Source: Paragonimus westermani
Lineage: Eukaryota > Platyhelminthes > Trematoda > Plagiorchiida > Troglotrematidae
NCBI GenBank assembly: GCA_008508345.1
Contig: QNGE01000148.1
Location: 340,261 to 404,260 of the forward strand
DNA length: 64,000 nt
Reading direction: 5' to 3'
Shown: positions 36,852 through 46,482 of the stretch, one piece after another
Layout of the letters: every line of letters starts with the position of its first letter
How positions within the stretch are numbered: position 1 is the stretch's first letter
Position numbers and translations under genes: made by a program
Notes under the pieces: model-generated
Database searches by the model: none
Told to the model about the DNA's origin: nothing
Seen by the model: the letters and a program-made list of their open reading frames with translations, nothing else

Positions 36852-39235
36852 ACAGCAGCTGTCTTCCGTTCTGTCTGAGTCCAATCGCTTCTGGCTGTTG
36901 GGAGATTTTGTCGATTTGCACTTTATCCGAATTTTTTGTCTCTCTGTCATACGGCTTCTGGGTTGCAAATGCAGAACAACAGCAATCGGAACAATCTGGT
37001 TCAAACCGAGTAATTATTTTTAACATTTTGAATAAGTTGATTCTTGTCTGCTTCAGTCTGTTTGTTTGTTTCTTTGACTCATAATGTTTGATCTGTTGAT
37101 GTTGGTGGAATAGTAGCTCAGACTGTTCGGTACACGTTTTATACTGGTCATGCGCAAAATGTAATGTCACGTAATGCAATACTGACTACGTATATTAAAA
37201 TATTGTATATGCATTCTCTGATATTGGGTAGTCTTTCGAATTAGACCGTCGTTTACTAGGATGGTCTTGGGAGAGGAAGAGCTAAATTTGCGACAGGGAA
37301 CAGCCAACCAATAATGTATTCATTGCCGGCTAACAAATGTCTTTAGTCCACTAACTCAGCAAACAAGTAGTGGAAGCTTAGGTCACAGAGCCATGCGTTC
37401 TATACTCTGTAACCCCACGCAGAACTCCGTGAACTATTAAATTCACAACTTTTAAGATGGCTCACTCCGGACAGGCATTTTTTATGGCATTTCTTGTTGC
37501 TACAGTATCTGACGGAGGTGTTGTTAGGGAAATCAAAGTGATAGGCATTGTTTATTGATGATTCGAACCCGTTCGATCGTTCGCATGATCGTGTGGTGAG
37601 TACAGCAGTGATGACTACAAAGTACATTGCATAAAAAGCTCTCGATGGCCACGGCAACCAAGTGAGTCGAATTTCGACAGGTATAATGACCGGACATATT
37701 TACCAGTACATCCCGGAACTAAGGATGATTCTAACTGAATATGCTGGACACAAACTTTACTGCATCCTGACCTCACAAAACCGCTGAGAAAGGAATCAAC
37801 ATGTCATTTAACGAAAACAGGCTCGTAGTACGCACATTTGTACTGAACACATTATAGTGGGTCGTCAGATGGCTGTTTGTGAGAAGTCGACGGTTGTCTG
37901 TCACACTTATTTTCGAGAACACTGTAGGGTTTCTTATTAATCAAGTCCAATAAAGTATGATGGACCCAGACTAATTGCAATTCATCTTTCCATTCTCATG
38001 AATGGGTCTATCAAAATTGACGTCCGTCACACTGTTCTGCTTGAACTTTCGTTACGTTTGACACGTGTACCTACTCTGTCTTTTAGCTATACAGAAGCTT
38101 TTAAAACAATATCCGCAGAAAATTTACACTGTGGGATGGTTTTCTTTATAATGCGTTCGAAATATCACATCAAACTTTCGTGTAGTACGCGTGGCTCATG
38201 TGTATTGGTGTATATATATATATGGTATTTGCCTGACACTGATGCTGAATGTAATTCGTAGTTACGTTACTCACCATAGGTGAGTGGCGTTAATTAATGG
38301 TCAAGTAGGCTAATCTTGAGTGACTATTCCTCAAGTGGGTCATTGAGCCAGGTGAGCCACTGACTATTGTCAAGTAGGTGAATCCGAGTAGCAGTTAGTC
38401 GAGTGGTCCGACTTTTCAACCCAGATCCATCCCACTGCTCAATATTTAAACGTTTTCGCTTGTCTCAAAAGACTTTTTTGTCAGTCTGATAATAATATTG
38501 TAATGCTTTGTTTTGGGGCTTATTTCTGTGAAAAGAGGCAGTAGGTTTGAAAGTACTGGTTACAATTATAGTTTTCTAATCTTGAAGTGCAAGTTGACTT
38601 ATTAAGAAGACAGCTTTCGCTGAAGGTACACCAATATCAACCACCACTGTATAACTTTCAACACTGTCTTGGTCGGAAATACGAGATGATTTTCACGTCC
38701 GCATTTGTCTTTGGTAAATTCGCTGAACGCAATATATTTTTACTTACGGTGACATTATAGGCATTTCTGATGGATTGGAAACTTCCCACCTTGGGTAGTC
38801 TGTCATTGAATAGTTGGTCGGACTTACGAGTTCACGATGAAGTTGTTATCGACGAGGCTGTTGGGATTGCCTTTGTCACCATACTTCAAAATATTGTTTG
38901 AAAACTACCAGTAGGGGAACATGTTAGGTACCTGTAATAAATGCTACTGGAAACCATTTGTAAATATGGCAAATATAAGCTTGCTTTAGTAAAACCTGTA
39001 ATTTGGTTAAACATCTCGTTATTCTCTGCCACATGTCGTTTGATCGTCTTACCTATTCAGTGTTCTCTTAAACGAATAACGTTCCACTGTGGTTAGTAAC
39101 TTTTATTTCCCACCCTATTGAGGCGAGTAATTAAGCGGAGTGGAAACAGAGTTAAAAAAAACTATTTATAACACTCGAGGTTCGCAAGAATTTCTTCCAT
39201 CCTCGCTAGTTCCGGACACGTAGAAAATTTGTTTT
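36852..39235. other. Intergenic region after the nidogen-like gene
   Basis: An ATTAAA near 37193 could be a polyadenylation signal, but this is not demonstrable. At 38290-38400 two diverged units share gtcaagtaggctaatc-type text (gtcaagtaggtgaatcc in the second). Nothing else was recognised. Confidence 0.4.
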
Positions 39236-39343
39236 TCATTTCTGCAACCTTGGATCGCATCCACTGAGGGCATCCAGAACAGGCATTACACTCGGAAACC
39301 GCTTGTTCAATTCCGTCATACGACAGGAAAGTCTGCTTATCCC
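39236..39343 (-). CDS. Candidate terminal exon of an unidentified minus-strand gene
   Basis: After a good acceptor (minus-strand TTGTTTTTGTAG) the phase-0 frame encodes 35 codons including MTELNKRFPSVMPVLDALSG and CDPRLQK, then TGA. It accepts phase 0 from the upstream candidate exon at 39490-39615. A second frame from the same acceptor also stays open, to a TAG near 39164, and is equally protein-like (for example CPELARMEEILANLECYK). The true frame or a sequencing indel cannot be decided by eye. No family recognised. The gene would be convergent with nidogen. Confidence 0.3.
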   Translation of the reverse strand, partial: GISRLSCRMTELNKRFPSVMPVLDALSGCDPRLQK

Positions 39344-39489
39344 CTACAAAAACAACGAAAATAGTGTAGTAACACTTCTATAATAATCGGCTGTTGCTTC
39401 CACATGCATAAAAAAACTTGACGGGATATCCGCCTGAACGAGAAGGCTTTAGTCAAATGCGAGTGTTGTACACTTAGTATTAACCAAAC

Positions 39490-39615
39490 TTCTGACTGCT
39501 CATCAGAAACCGAAACACTGCCCAGCAGATAAGGCAAAAGTGACGATTTCGACTTAACTGACGGGTCCACACTTCGAATAAATGATTGTAATCGACAAAG
39601 TAATTGGTACGTCAT
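39490..39615 (-). CDS. Candidate internal exon of the same unidentified minus-strand gene
   Basis: 126 nt, phase 0 at both ends, between an acceptor CACCTCAAG and a donor GTTTGG (minus strand). It encodes LCRLQSFIRSVDPSVKSKSS then LLPYLLGSVSVSDEQSE. The composition is protein-like and the phases match both neighbours. No family recognised. Confidence 0.3.
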
Positions 39616-40128
39616 CTTGAGGTGACCTGGTAATGTGAACAGTAATCAAAATGAGGTGAACATTGGTTCACAGCGTGCAGGACAGATGAGCTCTACCAAC
39701 AATAGAATTCGAGTGCAACGATAATCACCAGAAAATGCTGGCTAGAAACTGTTTTGGAAGTCAAGTTAGCTGTTTCCGTCACTAGTTCGGGTCCAGCCGA
39801 AGTTCAGATTTTTCGCAGTTGGGTTTCATCCAGATTGTAAAGTCCACCACACCATTCATTAAGATTTTCAAAGCAACTGACAGGCAATGCAGTACATGTT
39901 GGGATACGATAAAGATTAATCGTAAATTTGTAGTTTCAGAAAAACTCGTAAGCAACCGGTAATCTAATAAACTAATGAAGTATTAAATTTCACTCACAAA
40001 CTTTGTTAGATGACAAGGCAACGTTACCAAGAGGTCAGATTAAATATTGATTGCAATGTGATTTGAAATCGGATACAAGTTTTTTCGAAGACATGGCAGA
40101 TCAAAAATTGTCAGGAGAAATGCCGTAC

Positions 40129-40206
40129 TGTCCACAGTGTCTCTGCAGCAAAGCTATTAGACGTCTCGCTGTCATTCACAAACAGTGCGGCAGAACCTGA
40201 AGGCGA
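40129..40206 (-). CDS. Candidate internal exon of the same unidentified minus-strand gene
   Basis: 78 nt, phase 0 at both ends (acceptor TATTTCAAG, donor GTACGG on the minus strand), encoding SPSGSAALFVNDSETSNSFA then AETLWT. Its support is that three candidate exons in a row are phase-compatible. Upstream exons were not found. Confidence 0.22.
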
Positions 40207-41660
40207 CTTGAAATACCACAGTTGCAATGAGAAACTGTCAGTTTTCTCAGTCCTTCACTAGTCTGCAAATTTGTTTCTTTCACGAATGTCGCCTTTTATT
40301 ATCCTTCGCTTGGTGAAATCCATATGGTGACATCACGTTCTGTTAGAGAAATATCGTCTGGTTACTTGGTTTTTGAGCCCATTGGTACATACAGATTATC
40401 AGCCTCAAACTGTGTTTCATTCGTTGGGATGTATATAAATAGCTGGCCGCTATTGATCGTGGATCATGGTAATCAAGACAGTATGGCAGTGGAGTTGAGC
40501 GAAATGAGTACGCCTGCTGTCAGGCGATAAGATTGTGTTCACAACGATCTGTCATTGTGGTTAGCTAATCTAACTTCGGTGAGAGACATGTATTATATCA
40601 CCCATCTCAGAAAATTTTCACGAAACGGTTTCGGCTCCCGTTTTTGGACCAGGTTATTCATTGATGAAAAAAGCTGCAAATTCCTTATTCTTGTTTCTTT
40701 CCATACCTTGATTTTTATGACGTTTTTGAACTTATGTACAAACTGCGCTTCCTATGTTTCGCTGAAGCGGTCGCGACTAGAAGAAGTGTATACACGGGAA
40801 GAATTACTTGTAAGTGTTGGACTTCCGTGGATCTAAAACTCCGGCCTTTTTTGTCCCACTGCCGTTTCTCATTCTTTCTTCCCATATCCTAGTTTCACAG
40901 AGAGTTTAGGAAATTGGGCAGACTGTTTTCCATCTCTCAGCCTGCACTTACGTTATAGAATAACTTACAAGGAAACGCTTGTATGGGTTAGGATTGCGAA
41001 CGGAAAAATGTTGCGTCCAATTTGCATCGTGGCTGAAATAAACGAAGTGCGCAGAACAAATTCATTGCGACGGTATTGGTATTGGTGTTGTTTTCAGCGT
41101 CCAGTTTGGACCAAACTGCACTTACGCACTGATAATGTCGTCTCGCTTCATGATGAAACGTTTGTTACCTAAATACCAAGCTTGGCGAACATATCAATAA
41201 CTAAACCGTCAACCAGAGCTACCAACAAAACCACCAGTTCACAGCTATCAGATTGCGTCGGTATGTCCGCGATATGTCACACACGAACCTTCATCCCCTC
41301 CTCAGCCGTGTAGGTGAGTAGCTCGTCCACTGAGCCGTTTACAAAGTGGCGACTAATTAGATATATCGGCTGAGCTGGTGACCAGGTTTTACGGGCCTAG
41401 TACTGGCCACGAACCAGGTAGATTTTGGTCATGCCCAATTGTGTCAACATTTGATAGTATGGTGGTTGGATTACATGGACCATGCCGTGTATCGGGATGT
41501 CAGAATCGATCGGTACGATCGGGCCAGTGCGTCCCGGGAAGTCAGTGATCATTATTTTCTGCGCGAGCAGGAGTGCCACTAGGCCTGACACGTAGATTTT
41601 ACTGAAGGCACGACCGAGTCAACACTAAGACACTCGTGACTTCATTGGGCCTAGGTAATC
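40207..41660. other. Stretch without a confident gene
   Basis: On the minus strand 41397-41591 stays open and includes KIMITDFPGR, vaguely like a Gypsy integrase core, but too degenerate to call. Nothing else was recognised. Confidence 0.35.
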
Positions 41661-41855
41661 GAAAGTATGAACAAAGAATTCCGAAGCATTATTTTGCACA
41701 TTTTACATCTCGAGCCCACTTCGCTGCATCTCATCAGGCACATACCGCAGTCTGTGGGTTTACATATTGCACAGTTCAATAGGCATTGTGAAGCTGGAAA
41801 ATGAAATCAACAACCAAACAAACACACACACTCACATCCATACATATCAATTACG
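41661..41855 (-). repeat. PLE terminal repeat, left copy (sense with the element)
   Basis: Reverse-complement match to 44168-44368 with scattered differences. Shared text includes GTAATTGATA, a GT-rich run, TTTGGTTGTTGAT-type sequence, GCCTATTGAACTG, CCCACAGACTGC, TGTGCCTGATGAGATGCAGC and TTCTTTGTTCA. It begins at the stop codon of the PLE frame (the TGA is within it). It contains the hammerhead-like core. Confidence 0.85.
41720..41737 (-). ncRNA. Hammerhead-ribozyme-like core in the left PLE terminal repeat
   Basis: The minus strand reads CTGATGA, then GATGCAGC, then GAA followed by G (not the canonical GAAA). CCCAC upstream could pair with GTGGG directly after GAA as helix III, but helices I and II are weak and no clear UH cleavage site was found. 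PLEs are known to carry hammerhead motifs in their terminal repeats, which is why this is listed. Probably inactive if real. Confidence 0.3.
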
Positions 41856-42364
41856 GGGGTAATTTAGTTTTGACGAACACATGGGGGGCTTCCATTTGAT
41901 AATGGTTACCATCTCTGCGAACCGGAGAAGCTTCCGATTTTTTGTTGCGTAACATATCCGGAACGCCTTCTCCAGGTTCATTCGGGGTCGACAAGTCAAC
42001 AAGTGTCGTGCGATCAGTGGCACTGTAATTTGCCTATGAGTTGCCACATTCTGACTTGAGTCCGGCATTGTGGTATCCACGGTCGTTTTACGAACCCAAA
42101 CTGGAATGTTCAAATCTGAACGCTCAACCACTCTTGCTTGTGAACAATGATCANCAAATCCCCGACTGCTCATTATGGAACTGGAATGTGTTCGTTGAAC
42201 CGATAACTTAACTGCCGCTCCGTTCTGCCTATGTAAGTGGCCCAGCACTCACACCAGAATTCATAGATGATATAAGATTTGATGTTACGCGATAGCGATG
42301 TTTTCAGAGGTGGTGGTGAACAGCATGACCAGTTGGGCAGCATAGAACGTGCGTCCCAAAGCAA
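41847..42364 (-). pseudogene. PLE GIY-YIG endonuclease domain, frameshifted
   Basis: The C-terminal part of the PLE frame. The core SYIIYEFWCECWATYIGRTE then RQLSYRFNEHIP is the GIY-YIG motif with the CxC insertion and downstream EH of PLE endonucleases. It lies in a different frame from the RT upstream and from the tail downstream. The tail (EKAFRICYATKNRKLLRFAE to SKLNYPRN-stop) returns to the RT frame, so two indels bracket the domain. Confidence 0.8.
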
Positions 42365-44165
42365 CTGTGAGACCAGTTTTCAACAGAGTGGCAGTGTCGT
42401 CACCCTTGTGTGGCAAACGCAGGTAGACAATCAGTTTGAGGGCTGTTGAACACCTCGCGACAGCCGGCCTTTGGTTGCTGAATTTCTCAACAAATGCCGA
42501 TGGATAGCCATTTTCTTTGAACGTGGTTCTCAACAATGACATCTCTTTGGCCAATGTTTCTTTTGAATAGATTTTTCTTGCGTGATAGTGTAAGGTTCTC
42601 GCCAGGCCTCGCTTGTACTGAATCGGCACAAACCTGAGAAAGTTCAGGTATTGTCCAGTCCAAGTGTGTTTCCGGTAGACGGACGGCAGGAAGCAACCGT
42701 TGTTCGGGCGCTTCATGAGAGTATTCAAAAACGCCAAGTTTTCATCATGTTGGTACTCAATGGTGAAACTAATTTTGGAATTCAGCTTGTTCATTGAATC
42801 GAACATACTCGTCGCTATCTCCTTGATATCGGTTACTATCACTACATCATCAGCATAACGCCGGTAAAAGTGAGTTTAACTGATGACAGCGTCTGCGTTC
42901 TGCTCCACGTGGGCAAAGAAGATATCGGCTAGTAACGGACCAAATGGACTGCCCATAGCATCACCTTCGATTTATGTATAGCCAGTTCCCTGGAAGTAGA
43001 TTTTTACGTTCGCTGTGCCTAGTAGGAGAAGGCGTTCTTGCTCAGACGTAAGTAATCCTATGTTCAGTTGATGTGAGTCAATATACTGGGAAATTATATT
43101 GACCGTCTGCATCACAGGAACATTTGTAAACGAAGACGAGATGTCCACACTGGCTATATGCTTGTTATTTCAGTCCAAACCATGAAGTAAATCGATTAGT
43201 TCATAACTGTCTCTTACTGTTTTCCGAACCACTGATTGCTTTAGGGGCTGAAGAAGTTGGGTCAGCTATTGTACCAACTTGTGCTGTGGTGAATTGGAAA
43301 TGGACAGTATTGGCCTCAGTGGTACACCAACCTTGTGGAGTTTTGGCAAGCCATACAATTGGGGCGTATTTGACCCTCTGGGCATAACTGGTTTTTCCGT
43401 CGACTGATCAATGAAGTATCCTTCCAGCAATGCTTGCACTTCCTTGTTAATGCTTCCTTCAACTTCAGCAACATTGTCCGCTGAGTTATCCTGACGGAAT
43501 TTGGTTGTGTCATTTATTAATGGCTGCATCCGTGATATAGAATCAGCTTTATCCATAACCATAACGCCGGAGCCTTTGTCTGGTTGTAGGAGTGTCAGGT
43601 TTTCATTGTTTCGTAGCTCAGTAAGGGCATCAGTATGTTTCGGAGTCAGGATTGTGTTGTGTTTGGAGGATGTAACTCTGTAGTGTTGTTCATGATCGAC
43701 CAGCCTGGCTTTAAACCACTTGTAAAAGTCTTCCGGTACCGGACTAAGTCGTGAGAGTTGATCAAACAGAAGTTGAAAATGGGCCTGTGATTCGATGCTG
43801 TTGTTTTTCTTTGGGAGTATACACAATTTGAAACCACAACATAGGGCTTCCAACTGAATGTTGTTGAGTTGAACTGACGACAGTTTAGTCACATATCTGC
43901 CCGGATTTTCAGAACTTACTGAATCTGTCAGATTGTATCTCAGTGACCCCCGTGGAATGCTGAGTTGATCGATTCTCGTCTGTTTAACTTTTTCATTGCA
44001 AAAATTGATGCAGATAAAGCTGAATTTCTCAAAAATATACCAGTTGGAACTGTAAAGTCTGGTTAACTTGTTCAGTTGCTTCGTGGTACTTTCCATACAA
44101 CATTTTGTCAGACGACGTAAGTTAGATAGAGTGGGTTGGATTTTTTCATGTCGAAAACGTTTGTC
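42365..44165 (-). pseudogene. PLE reverse transcriptase, interrupted by stops
   Basis: One frame carries the pre-RT block, fingers, palm and thumb. Stops interrupt it at 43266-43268 (TAG after QHKLVQ) and at three further points: TGA after HGLD, TAA after GTGYT, and TAA just before the catalytic THFYRRYADD. Outside these the frame is intact over about 1.8 kb, and the catalytic Asp residues (VDISSS; YADD) are kept. That suggests fairly recent decay by point mutation. Not functional as it stands. Confidence 0.85.
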
Positions 44166-44167
44166 TG

Positions 44168-44368
44168 CCCCGGTAATTGATACGCATGGATGTGTGTGTG
44201 TGTGTGCGTGTTTGTGTGGTTGTTGATTTTGTTGTTCGGTTTCACAACGCCTATTGAACTGCGCTATATAAGCCCACAGACTGCAGCATGTGCCTGATGA
44301 GATGCAGCGAAATGTGCTGGAGAGGAAGATTATGCGAAAAATGCTCTTGATTTCTTTGTTCAAATTTG
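44168..44368 (+). repeat. PLE terminal repeat, right copy (inverted)
   Basis: Plus-strand copy of the terminal repeat at 41661-41855, facing opposite to the PLE coding frame. It contains a (GT)n run at about 44191-44213, the GCCTATTGAACTG block and the hammerhead-like core at 44294-44312. Confidence 0.85.
44294..44312 (+). ncRNA. Hammerhead-ribozyme-like core in the right PLE terminal repeat
   Basis: The plus strand reads CTGATGA, GATGCAGC, GAAA, matching the two conserved hammerhead single-strand segments exactly. The bases after GAAA differ from the left copy (ATGTG instead of GTGGG), so the helix III pairing proposed there is lost. CACA upstream and TGTG before the core could form a short helix I. 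Activity is unproven. Confidence 0.3.
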
Positions 44369-44715
44369 TTACGGAAAAAGTTTGCTTTGTTTATCGAAAG
44401 TGGTTTTCGAAACTGCAGCACACTGTAGAAGATACGTTGATCACAGTATAATGACATTTAATCAGTCTTTTTGTGCTTGCCATGCCTACTGAAAAAGTCA
44501 GCGAAAATCCACCATTTTTCACGTGAGACCCTATACTCGAGGAGGATTGAACGCTGAACAACGCGGGCTGTAGTAGTTTAATAAACACCTGGGCAACATA
44601 GGTAAGATCTGTTTGTCTTTGCACCTTTACAGGTAGACGAGGTGGTAACCTTGATTACTCAAACTGATGTCGTTATTTATTTACTAATGAGTAGTCGGGG
44701 ATTTGGTTTTATTTT

Positions 44716-44916
44716 CAAATTGACCATCACTCACATTTGATCGCAGACTTCGCATTCAGATAGACTTTCCAGCCAGTCTCTTTCGAAAAGAAGCACTAGA
44801 CTCGAGTTTCGCTCTCATTAGAGCTTGTCAGTAGTGCATATCCTTGTCACGGCCGGGATTTGAACTCCGGCCATTACAATCATGAGGCAACCACTGCGCC
44901 ATTGACCTCGATTGGA
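44716..44916 (-). repeat. tRNA-derived SINE, best-preserved copy
   Basis: On the minus strand the 5' head has a Pol III A-box-like TGGCGCAGTGG and a B-box-like GGAGTTCAAATCC about 34 nt further on, in the spacing of a tRNA gene. A body follows with GACAAGGATATGCACTACTG and ACTCGAGTCTAGTGCTTC. The body recurs at 13037, 53033, 53589 and 63064. Cloverleaf folding was not checked, and the poor anticodon arm argues against a functional tRNA. Confidence 0.75.
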
Positions 44917-45691
44917 GTTAACAGGCAGTAAATGTGTCTCCTCTCGAGACGATCGAGCATCCTGATCATTGCTCACAAGCGAGAGTGGTTGAGCTTTCAG
45001 AGTCTTTATTTGTCTTTGTGTAACACAATGGACAGCCAATTATGACTAACTCTGCTGCTGCTGCTCCTGCTCCTGGAGAACTGACTACAAGAAAAGTCAA
45101 CTTTCCAACGGAAACCACATGCCTACTGAATAGTGGACTTACTGGAAATGCGACAGAGTGAAGAGCAAAATATTTTGCGCTAGAGCATACACAATCTGAC
45201 CACCTGTAAACATCATGTAGCACTCTCTGGAAAATGCTCAAGAATTTTGACATTGCTGTGGTGACTTCGCATTTTACTCTTCTACCCTGAAAATAATAAA
45301 GCCTCAGCAGGCATGTAATATTAACACTACACCTGTCCCCAGTTTAAGACTTCTGCTTATATCCGTTGCGTTTTCCTGCTTGTATCCGTTACGTCTTATC
45401 GTTCCTGTGGACTGTTGTTAAAAGGGCCAAATCATAGTTTTTGTTACCATGATATTTCACAACAAGTTGTCTCGCCGACTAGTCCTAAAAACCATAATCT
45501 TGCGTGCTTCGTGCACAATTTTCAAGAATTACTCTTATACGCTGTGATGACTGAAACGTGTAGTAACCACCATTGTTGTGTGTGAGAAATCGAAATTTAG
45601 GCAGTGATTGGCATGTTGAAAATTGTTTGTTTTCCGGCAGATGACATTAACGGGTGATGGTAGCCTCCCTCCCTACCCCTCAAAAGGTCAC
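44917..45691. other. Intergenic stretch
   Basis: A short CTG/CTCCTG run near 45052-45074. No gene recognised. Confidence 0.4.
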
Positions 45692-45870
45692 TCAAATGTC
45701 TGAAGATGAGTAGATTTTATACATTCTTCTCCTCGCCCTGTCAATGGTCACATCCGTTTGAGAACACATATATCGGGTCCATTTGACATACAGACTATCA
45801 ATGTACATCCGTTTTCCAGTTGCAGCCGTTGGTTGTCTAACCCTGGCAAGAATAAAGCCAGCAGGTGTTC
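45692..45870 (-). CDS. Candidate terminal exon of an unidentified minus-strand gene
   Basis: After a minus-strand acceptor ATGCAACTGCAG the frame (one carried base) encodes 58 codons and TGA: GTPAGFILARVRQPTAATGK, RMYIDSLYVKWTRYMCSQTD, then RARRRMYKIYSSSDI. It is basic and protein-like, with no family recognised. Its entry phase does not fit the candidate exon at 46224-46482 directly, so an exon between them or a different gene would be needed. Confidence 0.25.
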
Positions 45871-46223
45871 CTGCAGTTGCATGTAAATGCGTCAAACATT
45901 TTTCCTTTCATTGACAGAGCATCTTTTATCACTAGTCTGACTTGATTGTTTTCTTTATCAGTGATCACCTACAGTTTGGTCATAACCTAGTGGAATTCAC
46001 CACTTTGAAAACTACATGATGTCGAGTGATATGTTCATTGATGAATCGTCATTAAGCTTCCATCACAGAGTGGACCTTTCCGGATCCATTCTTTTGGAAC
46101 CCTTTACAATCTTAAAAACCCTTTGCCACGTTTGCCCATCATCATTTAAAGTGATTTCCTTTAAAGCCATGGTTTGCCGAATAGAATTATCTGGGCGAGG
46201 CATAAAGGAATGGGACTACTTAC

Positions 46224-46482
46224 TGCCCATTGCATGAAGTAGATCGTTTTATTCCACCTGCTGTCTGCGGATCACCACCTTCGTATGAGCTTGGTGTACA
46301 ACCGCCGGTTTCCCGTAGTCGGCGAAATGACTTCACTTCCATAATCACATCCAATAAGCATATAAAACCAATAAGGTATCTCCAAAAACAAGATGGCCAC
46401 TCTGTGCTGACGTCTCGCTTCTCTATCCCTTCACGTAGCAATTCTGATAAAAATGGTCTTATCCGTTGAAATGGACTTTTCA
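46224..46482 (-). CDS. Candidate internal exon of an unidentified minus-strand gene
   Basis: 259 nt on the minus strand between a TAATTAG acceptor and a strong donor (GGGCA/GTAAGT), phase 1 in and 2 out. It encodes FQRIRPFLSELLREGIEKRD, CFWRYLIGFICLLDVIMEVK and CTPSSYEGGDPQTAGG. The middle is hydrophobic but short for a membrane span with certainty. No family recognised. Confidence 0.28.

Larger units (their letters stand above)
41661..44368 (-). mobile_element. Nearly complete Penelope-like retroelement with inverted terminal repeats
   Basis: The minus strand carries a PLE reading frame from about 44165 to 41847, bounded by two copies of a roughly 200-bp sequence. The left copy (41661-41855) is in the element's own sense and the right copy (44168-44368) is inverted. 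Coding blocks in order are the PLE N-terminal block TKLSSVQLNNIQLEALCCGF, LLQPDKGSGVMVMDKADS, YGLPKLHKVGVPLRPILS, RT motif A SVDISSSFTNVPV, motif B GDAMGSPFGPLLADIF, motif C FYRRYADDVVIVTD and a C-terminal GIY-YIG domain. Four in-frame stops and frameshifts inactivate it. PLEs transpose by target-primed reverse transcription, and inverted or partial tandem terminal repeats are typical of them. A single N lies at 42154. Confidence 0.88.

Noticed and set aside
36630..37179. Long ORFs rich in Val, Leu, Gln or Thr on both strands
   Set aside because: Produced by the GTT microsatellite, which is open in all six frames.
41397..41591. Minus-strand frame resembling a Gypsy integrase core (KIMITDFPGR, LTQLGMTKI)
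   Set aside because: The catalytic pattern cannot be followed and the match is too short to separate from chance.
44820..44916. Possible functional tRNA gene on the minus strand
   Set aside because: A and B boxes are present, but the sequence is the head of a dispersed repeat and shows no clean anticodon arm.
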